Positions 49,638 through 61,499 of a stretch of DNA of 64,000 bases are shown here, piece after piece. The translations under genes and the position numbers were made by a program. The notes below the pieces were generated by a model. The model did no database searches. It was not told where the DNA came from and saw only the letters and a list, made by a program, of their open reading frames with translations. Source of the DNA: Paramecium octaurelia (lineage: Eukaryota; Ciliophora; Oligohymenophorea; Peniculida; Parameciidae); the NCBI GenBank assembly GCA_905182995.1, contig CAJJDP010000081.1:311466-375465 (forward strand), read 5' to 3'. The stretch's first letter is position 1. Each line of letters starts with the position of its first letter.

Positions 49638-50669
49638 GAACTTAACTTCAGTGATCATCAGGTTTAACATTAATACGATTTTATATTACAATTTTAGAAT
49701 TTTTTTCAGTTTTTTCATTAGTAATCTTATACATTAAATAATATCCTATCTCTTTCTACTTAAATTAAATGAATGACAACTTTTTTAAAGCGATACTTCT
49801 GCAAAAAATAATTTATAAAACTCCTTAATTTTGAATAATATTAATCAAAAAGAAAGGAAATTCAATTTAATCATTGCTTCTAACAATTAAACCTTATTTA
49901 ATTGAATCATAGGATTAACTCTTAAAATAAAATTTACATTTAAAATTCTACAGCTTTACGTCTCCATTCTAGATCTAATTGTGATAAAATTATTATATTT
50001 GCAAGTGATTATAAAATTAAAGGAAGAAGAAAGATGTAAGATTAATATATCCAGCTTTGCTGATGTACACTCTTAGTATCTAGAATGAAATTTAATAATT
50101 TCAGGCAAATGTTCTTATTTTACTAACGATTTTAAGTCAATTTAAATAATAACTTGAAAAAATGCCAAACCTTGAAATTAAACCAAGATCTAGATTAGTC
50201 TTTTGACTTGTAATTTACAGTTGCTGAAAGTCTAATTAAATTCATATATATATTTGAATTAAATTATCGCCTTTCCTATAGAATTTAAAATATTTTTTTG
50301 AAATCATTATTTATAATCCAAAACGCTAAATTTAAAAATTGTTGATTTTTTAAAAACTAAAAATATTTATATTTTAATTCCTCTACATAATTAAGTGATT
50401 CAATTTGAAATTGTGAATGTCAATCATTATAGCAGTTTTCCTTTTGACATATCTTATTTAATAACTTAATTTTGCTATTCAGATTTTTAAGAGGGTCCAT
50501 AAAAAAAATGATCCAATATAGAGGATTGAAGTTTTGCAAAGTGTTTGATAAAGAGATAGTGTTTTTATGGAAATTAAAATATCAAAGCAATTCTAATTGA
50601 CTTTTATAAAATCTAGAAAGTTAAAACTATATGCTTGAATTCAATTTATTTCAATTTTAAGTTATGTAT
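49340..50669. repeat. Exact duplicate, copy 1 of 2 (offset 1333)
   Basis: This 1330-bp stretch recurs base for base at 50673-52002, separated by a single N at 50672. It includes the 3' end of the gene at 49014. Identity plus the single N indicate two overlapping contig ends that were not merged. The non-coding part holds only AT-rich sequence. Confidence 0.9.
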
Positions 50670-50672
50670 TAN

Positions 50673-52002
50673 TATAAATACATTTTATTTGCTTGAAGTT
50701 TCATTTGCATAAACTCATGAGATAAATTAAATAATGATCTGGTTCTACGATTTAGACAATAGAAACAGTTATTTCAATCTAACTGTCAAAAATAAAGACA
50801 ACATTGAAAAAGTAGTGTTTGAAGGTTAACACGTGTAAAGAATTGTCAAAGTAAGCATTCCAGATCAAATGGTATCAAGTTTAAAATTAACATATATGTC
50901 TGGTGGCACATTTGCTGATTTAGTCATTTTCAAAATATAAGCTTATTATGCAAATAGAAGCTCAACTTGAGAACTTAACTTCAGTGATCATCAGGTTTAA
51001 CATTAATACGATTTTATATTACAATTTTAGAATTTTTTTCAGTTTTTTCATTAGTAATCTTATACATTAAATAATATCCTATCTCTTTCTACTTAAATTA
51101 AATGAATGACAACTTTTTTAAAGCGATACTTCTGCAAAAAATAATTTATAAAACTCCTTAATTTTGAATAATATTAATCAAAAAGAAAGGAAATTCAATT
51201 TAATCATTGCTTCTAACAATTAAACCTTATTTAATTGAATCATAGGATTAACTCTTAAAATAAAATTTACATTTAAAATTCTACAGCTTTACGTCTCCAT
51301 TCTAGATCTAATTGTGATAAAATTATTATATTTGCAAGTGATTATAAAATTAAAGGAAGAAGAAAGATGTAAGATTAATATATCCAGCTTTGCTGATGTA
51401 CACTCTTAGTATCTAGAATGAAATTTAATAATTTCAGGCAAATGTTCTTATTTTACTAACGATTTTAAGTCAATTTAAATAATAACTTGAAAAAATGCCA
51501 AACCTTGAAATTAAACCAAGATCTAGATTAGTCTTTTGACTTGTAATTTACAGTTGCTGAAAGTCTAATTAAATTCATATATATATTTGAATTAAATTAT
51601 CGCCTTTCCTATAGAATTTAAAATATTTTTTTGAAATCATTATTTATAATCCAAAACGCTAAATTTAAAAATTGTTGATTTTTTAAAAACTAAAAATATT
51701 TATATTTTAATTCCTCTACATAATTAAGTGATTCAATTTGAAATTGTGAATGTCAATCATTATAGCAGTTTTCCTTTTGACATATCTTATTTAATAACTT
51801 AATTTTGCTATTCAGATTTTTAAGAGGGTCCATAAAAAAAATGATCCAATATAGAGGATTGAAGTTTTGCAAAGTGTTTGATAAAGAGATAGTGTTTTTA
51901 TGGAAATTAAAATATCAAAGCAATTCTAATTGACTTTTATAAAATCTAGAAAGTTAAAACTATATGCTTGAATTCAATTTATTTCAATTTTAAGTTATGT
52001 AT
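50673..52002. repeat. Exact duplicate, copy 2 of 2
   Basis: Second copy of 49340-50669. It carries a truncated version of the upstream gene's end (to 50970), with no start codon region. It should be collapsed with copy 1 and not counted as a gene. Confidence 0.9.
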
Positions 52003-52164
52003 AAAAATGCAGATTGAGTATCAAAAAGAAGATATAAAAAAAAAAATAGTAATAAATATCTCTTCTCAATATTAGATTATCTCAAATAAGATTTTTAACA
52101 GATATTAGAGAGGGATCATATTTGTAATGAATCTTGTCTCGATTATGGAGAGCTTCAAAATTGG

Positions 52165-54220
52165 TAAGTGAGGTTGTTTCGAATTCCCTTAACATATGTC
52201 AATACAACAAAATCCTAATAATTATGATTCTTTATGGTGAAAAGGTGACAATAATAGATAATTAATAAGTGTATGTTTAATCACTTATTATTTCTATTGT
52301 ATCAATATCTGATATAGTGCTCTATTCAAAGAAATTAATTTATATAATTAAGAAGTCTTAGAGGAAATTTAAATTTGAAAGAGAAAGAATTATATAATTA
52401 AGAAATGATTCGCAACAAAATGTATTTAATCGAATAACTATTTGCATTTGGGTTGATATTCGATTTTCTCTTTAAATGTAGTAACATATGGTTCACTATT
52501 AAAATAGATAGAATTTCCCTTTTATATATATATAACCACTAAGGTATAGGCAGGTGAACTATAAACTGGCAAAACCAAATTGCTTTATAATTTTCATTAA
52601 TGTATAATAATTTACCCAAAAGGAACACTTAGGAAATATAAGGGTAATAATTATTGTTCATTTTTAAGAAGAAAGGTCCTCTCAATTAATTATGAGCTTT
52701 CAGGAAGTTACAATGCTCCAAATATTAGATAATATTGGCAATAATATAATGTAACGCTTGTATCTATTTCTTTATATTAGAACAATAATTTTGAGATAAT
52801 AAGCATGGTTGTTTCAGGAAATTGCCACCTACACAATATTAAGAAAGCAACGAATTGAAATGTGATAAATTAAAATTTAATGTCCCAATTTGTTTTCGAA
52901 AGAATTTCTAAAATTAAAAGAAATTATGAAAAGGAAAAAGTAAAAATCTGGCTTTCAAATAATTAGAGTTGGTTACGTTAGTGAGGATGACTATAGAAGC
53001 CAATAATGCTGCAGCTTTTGGTTAATTGAAAACATTCAACATAAAAATCCAGAATTTTTCCTGCTTAGCTTCAATTATCTTCTGGCGTTCGACTACTATT
53101 CTAAAATAATAAGAATGTCATCCAATAGATGAATCTTTACTAAACTTCTAATAAAAAGGGAACTAATTAAGGGCTTCCAGATTGATGGCATCACATAATT
53201 GCTTTCTATAATTGACAATTCTCTACCAATTACATGATACTCAAGAACAGCATGGAACAAGATATAGAAATTGAGGAAAGTTTTCCTGATCCTTTTACCA
53301 ACTCCAAAGTGTAATACTGCAAGCTGGTCTTATAGTGCTTATATGGACACCTCAGCACTTAAAGTTCAAAGCAAAGACAACAAAAAAAGGAGCTGTGATA
53401 TCGATAACCTGTACGTTCCTTAAGGTGCCTCTTTCATTCCTTATTTCTGAATTATTCCCTTTATCTTTGGCTGTTTTATGTTTAACTTTGTTTTCAAAAC
53501 CTATTGTTTTTCTAAAAGTTTCAGAATAACTACCTATTTACAAATAATTTAAATTTGGTTGCAAAGAGTCCTTAGTATAAGTATTCAAAAAATCACTTAA
53601 ATGTGGTAGAAATTATGACTACATAACCCTTAAATATGAGAATGATTATTTGTTTATATTTCACCCATATTGAAATTCTATTCATTATTATTACGCAATT
53701 CGATCTAAAGGGAAGCAAAGTCCTTAACTAGAGAAAATATAAAATTGATTTGAGTTCATCTCCAACCTGATCCAATTTAGGAACATGATCTTAGATGGAC
53801 TTAACTTCATTCTTTATTTTATGTTTGTTAATTTATATATAGAACCTTTTCTAAAGTTTATTAGGTTTTTGGAAAATTCTAAAATTTACAATTACTACTT
53901 TCAAAGCCTTCCTTTTCCATTCACTCTAATCCCTTAAAATTAAGAATAGCCATAAATTACTTATTAATCATGCAAACATATATTTGAAATTTTAGTCTGG
54001 AGATAAAATATTTTTCTTTCATTGGTAAGTATATTTCATCTATTCTATCACAATATCCTCTAGTACTCTTATTTCTTTCCTACAAGTTCAATTCTATTCT
54101 AGACTTAAAGCATCCATGATTACCCAAATTTCATCAAAAAAAAATACCTATTTTATTAGCAAGCTATTGACCTTTCTAACATCTTCTACTGCTCCTATAA
54201 AAACAACCGAAATGTTCTTC
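52165..54220. repeat. Exact duplicate, copy 1 of 2 (offset 2057)
   Basis: 2056 bp identical to 54222-56277, with one N at 54221. Contains the plus-strand open frame at 53335 and most of a decayed minus-strand frame. Best explained as an unmerged contig overlap. No confident gene inside. Confidence 0.9.
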
Positions 54221-54221
54221 N

Positions 54222-56277
54222 TAAGTGAGGTTGTTTCGAATTCCCTTAACATATGTCAATACAACAAAATCCTAATAATTATGATTCTTTATGGTGAAAA
54301 GGTGACAATAATAGATAATTAATAAGTGTATGTTTAATCACTTATTATTTCTATTGTATCAATATCTGATATAGTGCTCTATTCAAAGAAATTAATTTAT
54401 ATAATTAAGAAGTCTTAGAGGAAATTTAAATTTGAAAGAGAAAGAATTATATAATTAAGAAATGATTCGCAACAAAATGTATTTAATCGAATAACTATTT
54501 GCATTTGGGTTGATATTCGATTTTCTCTTTAAATGTAGTAACATATGGTTCACTATTAAAATAGATAGAATTTCCCTTTTATATATATATAACCACTAAG
54601 GTATAGGCAGGTGAACTATAAACTGGCAAAACCAAATTGCTTTATAATTTTCATTAATGTATAATAATTTACCCAAAAGGAACACTTAGGAAATATAAGG
54701 GTAATAATTATTGTTCATTTTTAAGAAGAAAGGTCCTCTCAATTAATTATGAGCTTTCAGGAAGTTACAATGCTCCAAATATTAGATAATATTGGCAATA
54801 ATATAATGTAACGCTTGTATCTATTTCTTTATATTAGAACAATAATTTTGAGATAATAAGCATGGTTGTTTCAGGAAATTGCCACCTACACAATATTAAG
54901 AAAGCAACGAATTGAAATGTGATAAATTAAAATTTAATGTCCCAATTTGTTTTCGAAAGAATTTCTAAAATTAAAAGAAATTATGAAAAGGAAAAAGTAA
55001 AAATCTGGCTTTCAAATAATTAGAGTTGGTTACGTTAGTGAGGATGACTATAGAAGCCAATAATGCTGCAGCTTTTGGTTAATTGAAAACATTCAACATA
55101 AAAATCCAGAATTTTTCCTGCTTAGCTTCAATTATCTTCTGGCGTTCGACTACTATTCTAAAATAATAAGAATGTCATCCAATAGATGAATCTTTACTAA
55201 ACTTCTAATAAAAAGGGAACTAATTAAGGGCTTCCAGATTGATGGCATCACATAATTGCTTTCTATAATTGACAATTCTCTACCAATTACATGATACTCA
55301 AGAACAGCATGGAACAAGATATAGAAATTGAGGAAAGTTTTCCTGATCCTTTTACCAACTCCAAAGTGTAATACTGCAAGCTGGTCTTATAGTGCTTATA
55401 TGGACACCTCAGCACTTAAAGTTCAAAGCAAAGACAACAAAAAAAGGAGCTGTGATATCGATAACCTGTACGTTCCTTAAGGTGCCTCTTTCATTCCTTA
55501 TTTCTGAATTATTCCCTTTATCTTTGGCTGTTTTATGTTTAACTTTGTTTTCAAAACCTATTGTTTTTCTAAAAGTTTCAGAATAACTACCTATTTACAA
55601 ATAATTTAAATTTGGTTGCAAAGAGTCCTTAGTATAAGTATTCAAAAAATCACTTAAATGTGGTAGAAATTATGACTACATAACCCTTAAATATGAGAAT
55701 GATTATTTGTTTATATTTCACCCATATTGAAATTCTATTCATTATTATTACGCAATTCGATCTAAAGGGAAGCAAAGTCCTTAACTAGAGAAAATATAAA
55801 ATTGATTTGAGTTCATCTCCAACCTGATCCAATTTAGGAACATGATCTTAGATGGACTTAACTTCATTCTTTATTTTATGTTTGTTAATTTATATATAGA
55901 ACCTTTTCTAAAGTTTATTAGGTTTTTGGAAAATTCTAAAATTTACAATTACTACTTTCAAAGCCTTCCTTTTCCATTCACTCTAATCCCTTAAAATTAA
56001 GAATAGCCATAAATTACTTATTAATCATGCAAACATATATTTGAAATTTTAGTCTGGAGATAAAATATTTTTCTTTCATTGGTAAGTATATTTCATCTAT
56101 TCTATCACAATATCCTCTAGTACTCTTATTTCTTTCCTACAAGTTCAATTCTATTCTAGACTTAAAGCATCCATGATTACCCAAATTTCATCAAAAAAAA
56201 ATACCTATTTTATTAGCAAGCTATTGACCTTTCTAACATCTTCTACTGCTCCTATAAAAACAACCGAAATGTTCTTC
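54222..56277. repeat. Exact duplicate, copy 2 of 2
   Basis: Second copy of 52165-54220. The frame at 55392 repeats the one at 53335. Sequence continues into unique DNA after 56277. Confidence 0.9.
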
Positions 56278-56282
56278 TCCAT
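55560..56282 (-). pseudogene. Possible decayed minus-strand gene
   Basis: A frame starting MEKNISVVFIGAVEDVRK reads protein-like for over 200 codons, with VFFFDEIWVIMDALSLEQN early and a Lys/Ile-rich rest, but it is cut by at least four TGA codons that no short intron removes. Function unknown. The same sequence, lacking the first codons, lies in the first duplicate copy. Confidence 0.25.
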
Positions 56283-57206
56283 AGATTAGGCGTGAATTTT
56301 ACATATATCCTTTATTTTTTTCATTCTATAATTGGACTAACTATTAAATTTTGCAAGCTATTTTTATATAAAGTTTTCTTTTTCTAGAATTCTTTGCAGA
56401 TTCCCCATTATTGCTAATTGTAACTAAGCATTGATTTGAAATTTCGTTCTAAAGGGTTGTGATCTCTTTCTTTCTAATTGTTATTGACTTTTAAATCTTG
56501 GAGCTATTGAAGGTGATACTGAGTTGTTATTCGATTTTTGCTTCTCTAATAATCAAAAAATAATATAAAATCATATTATTTGTTTATTCAATAATTTTAG
56601 AAGAAAATTAAAAATAGAAAGTTTTAGATTGATTAAGAAGGTGAGAAATTTTGAATCCAAAATTGAAATAATAATGTACTAAAGGAGATACATTCCAAAA
56701 TTAAGTTTGAGCAAATTAATCTAATAATATTTTTTCATATTATCACTTATTTCCATTCTTGAAGGATTCTATTTTTAGTTGTTTTTTTTGCTCTTAGAGC
56801 TAGAATTTGTCATTGGGATTATCTAAATTTCTGCATTATTGATTATCGCAGATTAGAATTTATAAGGAAATTAATATGTTATGAAATAACGGGAAACCTA
56901 ACTTAGACCCTCTTGTTTTTAATTGAAGGTAGACTCAAAATTCTGTAGTCTAGATTTATAAGTGAGAAATAAATTAGATTTGGATATGAAAGAAATTTAA
57001 AGTTCTCTATAATTTTTTCTGTGGAGTTTTTCAATTTGGCATGGATCAAATCCAAATTTATTTAAATAGATTGAACCTCTATCAGCCTTAAATCCTAAAA
57101 TAAATGATGAAAAGAGAAAATCTAAATAAGTAATTCTAATGGTGGTAATCTAGTCTCAAAAAGTACAAATAAAAGAAACCAACTTCACAACTCCAGTTTG
57201 AGACAA

Positions 57207-57458
57207 ATGGAATCTATCACTTTAACTATCACACAAACTATCAATTCATAGAACATAGAATAGAAAAGCAAAAATGATTCGATCAGACATATTTCTTATT
57301 CAGAGTTTTTCAGGAAGATAACCAATACTGTAAAAGATTGTGAAGAATCAATTAAAAATTGTATAGAGTATTAAAATAGAATCCTCCATGCAACAATTGA
57401 ATTTAATCATATTGAGCCGTTCAATCTCCTCTATTAAACTTATGAATGCTTATCTTGA
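57207..57458 (+). CDS. Weak ORF in gene-poor arm
   Basis: 84 codons starting MESITLTITQTINSQN, with a charged helix ITNTVKDCEESIKNC. Upstream the same frame is also protein-like but meets TGA. It may be the relic of a larger gene; it runs into the first unit of the diverged repeat at 57405. Confidence 0.25.
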
Positions 57459-57835
57459 AAGCATTTGAAAAAACTAACCTTTCCTTATCAATGAATCAAA
57501 TCACTTTACTCCTTATACACTTTTAATCAATTCTTCTATTCTTCTGTTCAACACTTAGGAATTTTTTTTAAAAATTACAATACAAAAAACTTCACTTCTT
57601 TTATTTCAGATAAAATGTGGCGAAAACTCTCAAGGATCAACACATTCAATTTAATCTCTTCTATTAAACATGCAAATGCATTATCTTGAAAGCATATGAA
57701 TAAATTATCTTAGCTTGTTCTTATCAATGAATCAAATCATCTTCCACTCCTTGTTCACTTTTTATCAATCTGCCTATTTTTCTGCCTGAGCAGAGTTTCA
57801 ATACTTAGAAAATTTTTAAAATAATTGCGTTCAAA
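57405..57835. repeat. Diverged tandem repeat, two units of about 230 bp
   Basis: Two adjacent units share blocks such as CTATTAAAC, ATCTTGAAAGCAT and CTTATCAATGAATCAAATCA in the same order, 230-240 bp apart (CTATTAAAC at 57431 and 57661). They differ by many substitutions and small indels, so unlike the N-linked duplicates this is a real old duplication. Confidence 0.7.
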
Positions 57836-59251
57836 ACCTCAATAAAAGGTATGATAAAATCTAATTGGCTTGAAATACATACATTATTTAACAGCTAAAA
57901 AAGAACCTTTAGATTTAAAACAAAAAAATGATTGTTTTTTTCATCAAGCAAATTAGAACTCAAAAATGCACATTCTATTCTCATTGCTTTCAACTAATAT
58001 AATGAAATAATAATTCTAAAAAAATAGAAAATATACATCATAAAGACTAAAATCTACAAAAATGTAATTTGATAAAAGAAATTAATTACATTATTTGATT
58101 TTCAGATTTTGACTAGGAATCCTTCTTCCGAAGCATCTAATTCTAAGATTTGTTTGACTATTCTTAAATATTTAAAGAGTTTTTTCAAATCAACTATTTA
58201 CTAAAAAATATTATTCAATCGAATATTATCATTTCATATATATAAATATAGTCTTAATTCTGATTAAGGCCTTAAATAAATAAGAAGAATTAATATTTAT
58301 ATTAAAGTCCTTTTAAGCTTTTACAGCATATTTCGTATTAACATAAAAATGATTCATTTATTTTTTGATTAATTTTGTAAAAGTCCCTTAAGAACTTTAT
58401 TTTTTAGAACTTAAAAAATTCGAATTTGAATAATAAGAACAGAAATGGATGAAAGAAATTAATCAATTTAAAATAAGAGAATAGAAATTTAATGATTAAA
58501 GTCAGAATACCCCAGATAAATCGAAAGAATATATCCTAGAATTTTTTAGTTCTTGGAGCCTTAAAGTCATAATAGAATAGTTTTTTTTTATATTCCTTTC
58601 AAATAGCTTAGAGGATCAATACATGATCTATTTTCGAAATAACTTGTTGACCTAGATTTGGGCTATATTATAGTTGAAATCACCGCACAATATGAGGAAT
58701 TGATTTATCATTTAATTCATTATATATAATATAATTTCATTAATCCATTTTTTATTTTCTAAATATTATTAAAAAAACATTAATGATGATTAAATCTATA
58801 AGATAGTTAACAACTGTTATTACCAAAATAACCAAGGTTTTTATATTAATAAATAAATTTAACGTATATCTAAGGAGTTAAAATCTCTATGGATGGCGGT
58901 AAATATGCCCCCAGAATGTGTAGAACCAGTTCTTATATCATAAAATCTATAAATAATTAAATCGTTAGTATTTCTTTCATCTGATATGCATATTCATGAA
59001 GGTTGTATTATTTTATGAAAGAAGTTTCAGTTCTATAAGAACTTATTTTATAAGTTATAAAATAAATTTAAATTTCTTTATGTGTTGTTATTCTTGGAGG
59101 GTTAAAATTTATATTTGATATCAATGGTTTCATATTTCCCTAATTTTAAAATCTTCCTTTCTTCTCTTATTTATCATTTATCTTCCATTATTGATAGGTT
59201 TAAAAGGAACTGTATGGTGCATTTTTTAGCTGTTCCTCCTAGGAATCTGAG
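57829..59251. repeat. Exact duplicate, copy 1 of 2 (offset 1424)
   Basis: 1423 bp identical to 59253-60675, with one N at 59252. AT-rich, no gene seen. Third instance of the same assembly pattern. Confidence 0.9.
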
Positions 59252-59252
59252 N

Positions 59253-60675
59253 GTTCAAAACCTCAATAAAAGGTATGATAAAATCTAATTGGCTTGAAAT
59301 ACATACATTATTTAACAGCTAAAAAAGAACCTTTAGATTTAAAACAAAAAAATGATTGTTTTTTTCATCAAGCAAATTAGAACTCAAAAATGCACATTCT
59401 ATTCTCATTGCTTTCAACTAATATAATGAAATAATAATTCTAAAAAAATAGAAAATATACATCATAAAGACTAAAATCTACAAAAATGTAATTTGATAAA
59501 AGAAATTAATTACATTATTTGATTTTCAGATTTTGACTAGGAATCCTTCTTCCGAAGCATCTAATTCTAAGATTTGTTTGACTATTCTTAAATATTTAAA
59601 GAGTTTTTTCAAATCAACTATTTACTAAAAAATATTATTCAATCGAATATTATCATTTCATATATATAAATATAGTCTTAATTCTGATTAAGGCCTTAAA
59701 TAAATAAGAAGAATTAATATTTATATTAAAGTCCTTTTAAGCTTTTACAGCATATTTCGTATTAACATAAAAATGATTCATTTATTTTTTGATTAATTTT
59801 GTAAAAGTCCCTTAAGAACTTTATTTTTTAGAACTTAAAAAATTCGAATTTGAATAATAAGAACAGAAATGGATGAAAGAAATTAATCAATTTAAAATAA
59901 GAGAATAGAAATTTAATGATTAAAGTCAGAATACCCCAGATAAATCGAAAGAATATATCCTAGAATTTTTTAGTTCTTGGAGCCTTAAAGTCATAATAGA
60001 ATAGTTTTTTTTTATATTCCTTTCAAATAGCTTAGAGGATCAATACATGATCTATTTTCGAAATAACTTGTTGACCTAGATTTGGGCTATATTATAGTTG
60101 AAATCACCGCACAATATGAGGAATTGATTTATCATTTAATTCATTATATATAATATAATTTCATTAATCCATTTTTTATTTTCTAAATATTATTAAAAAA
60201 ACATTAATGATGATTAAATCTATAAGATAGTTAACAACTGTTATTACCAAAATAACCAAGGTTTTTATATTAATAAATAAATTTAACGTATATCTAAGGA
60301 GTTAAAATCTCTATGGATGGCGGTAAATATGCCCCCAGAATGTGTAGAACCAGTTCTTATATCATAAAATCTATAAATAATTAAATCGTTAGTATTTCTT
60401 TCATCTGATATGCATATTCATGAAGGTTGTATTATTTTATGAAAGAAGTTTCAGTTCTATAAGAACTTATTTTATAAGTTATAAAATAAATTTAAATTTC
60501 TTTATGTGTTGTTATTCTTGGAGGGTTAAAATTTATATTTGATATCAATGGTTTCATATTTCCCTAATTTTAAAATCTTCCTTTCTTCTCTTATTTATCA
60601 TTTATCTTCCATTATTGATAGGTTTAAAAGGAACTGTATGGTGCATTTTTTAGCTGTTCCTCCTAGGAATCTGAG
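59253..60675. repeat. Exact duplicate, copy 2 of 2
   Basis: Second copy of 57829-59251; unique sequence resumes at 60676. Should be collapsed. Confidence 0.9.
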
Positions 60676-61499
60676 CTATATTCATCATTTTATTTTTATT
60701 TGTTGATTATTAATTCAACTTATCATTGTTTGAATATTTCAACTATGATTATATTTAAACATTTTAATGATTTTTAAAGAGGCTTGCCTTATTGAAATTC
60801 TAGGATTTTTTTTTTTAATCCTTCTTTAAGGTTTTAGTCTTTTATTTTTATTTCAGTAGAAAATTATTGGTATTTTTCATAAAGATCTAAGGAAACATTG
60901 TTTTTATCACCCATAAAGGGAGATTTTCTCTTTTCAGAATAATATATTATTTATACATTTGATTTATCACATTCAGGATTTTTAATTGTATTTTCCTTCT
61001 TTTAGCAATTTCAAACTCCATTACACTTAATTTTTATTGTTAAGTGATCTCTAAATTCTATTTTTCAATATACCTAATATTTATGATATAATGTCTATAT
61101 AGATTTACTTAGATCCGTATATATTCTTCTATATCTCTAATGCTCAATCTCTAATTTCAATTAATTCATTTCATTTTAGATTATTCCCTTGTTTCGTAGA
61201 AACTTTTATTTGAATTCTCAATCGTTAATAATACAGTTGTTATAGTCTCAACCATCGCATCATCCGAATCTTATTATATAATTAGAGACTTTGTCAGAAT
61301 AGAAGATGTTTTGAATTCCAAATTTAGAAATATACTAATTGAAAAAAAGTTGAAAAAAATATACAAAATATTAATCAAAGCTCAGTAACTTTAATTTTAA
61401 TAATGAAAAAAAATTAAAATTGAACATGGAAAATTTATACAAGTTTTTTTCATATAATATTAACAAATGATTGTTATACCACTTTGATTCTGAAATACA
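60676..61499. other. AT-rich, no gene seen
   Basis: T-rich DNA upstream of the retroelement relic. It could belong to the element's 5' part but no protein signature is visible. Confidence 0.35.

Noticed and set aside
53335-55586. Two identical 64-codon ORFs as a tandem gene family
   Set aside because: They are the two copies of an exact contig overlap joined by a single N.
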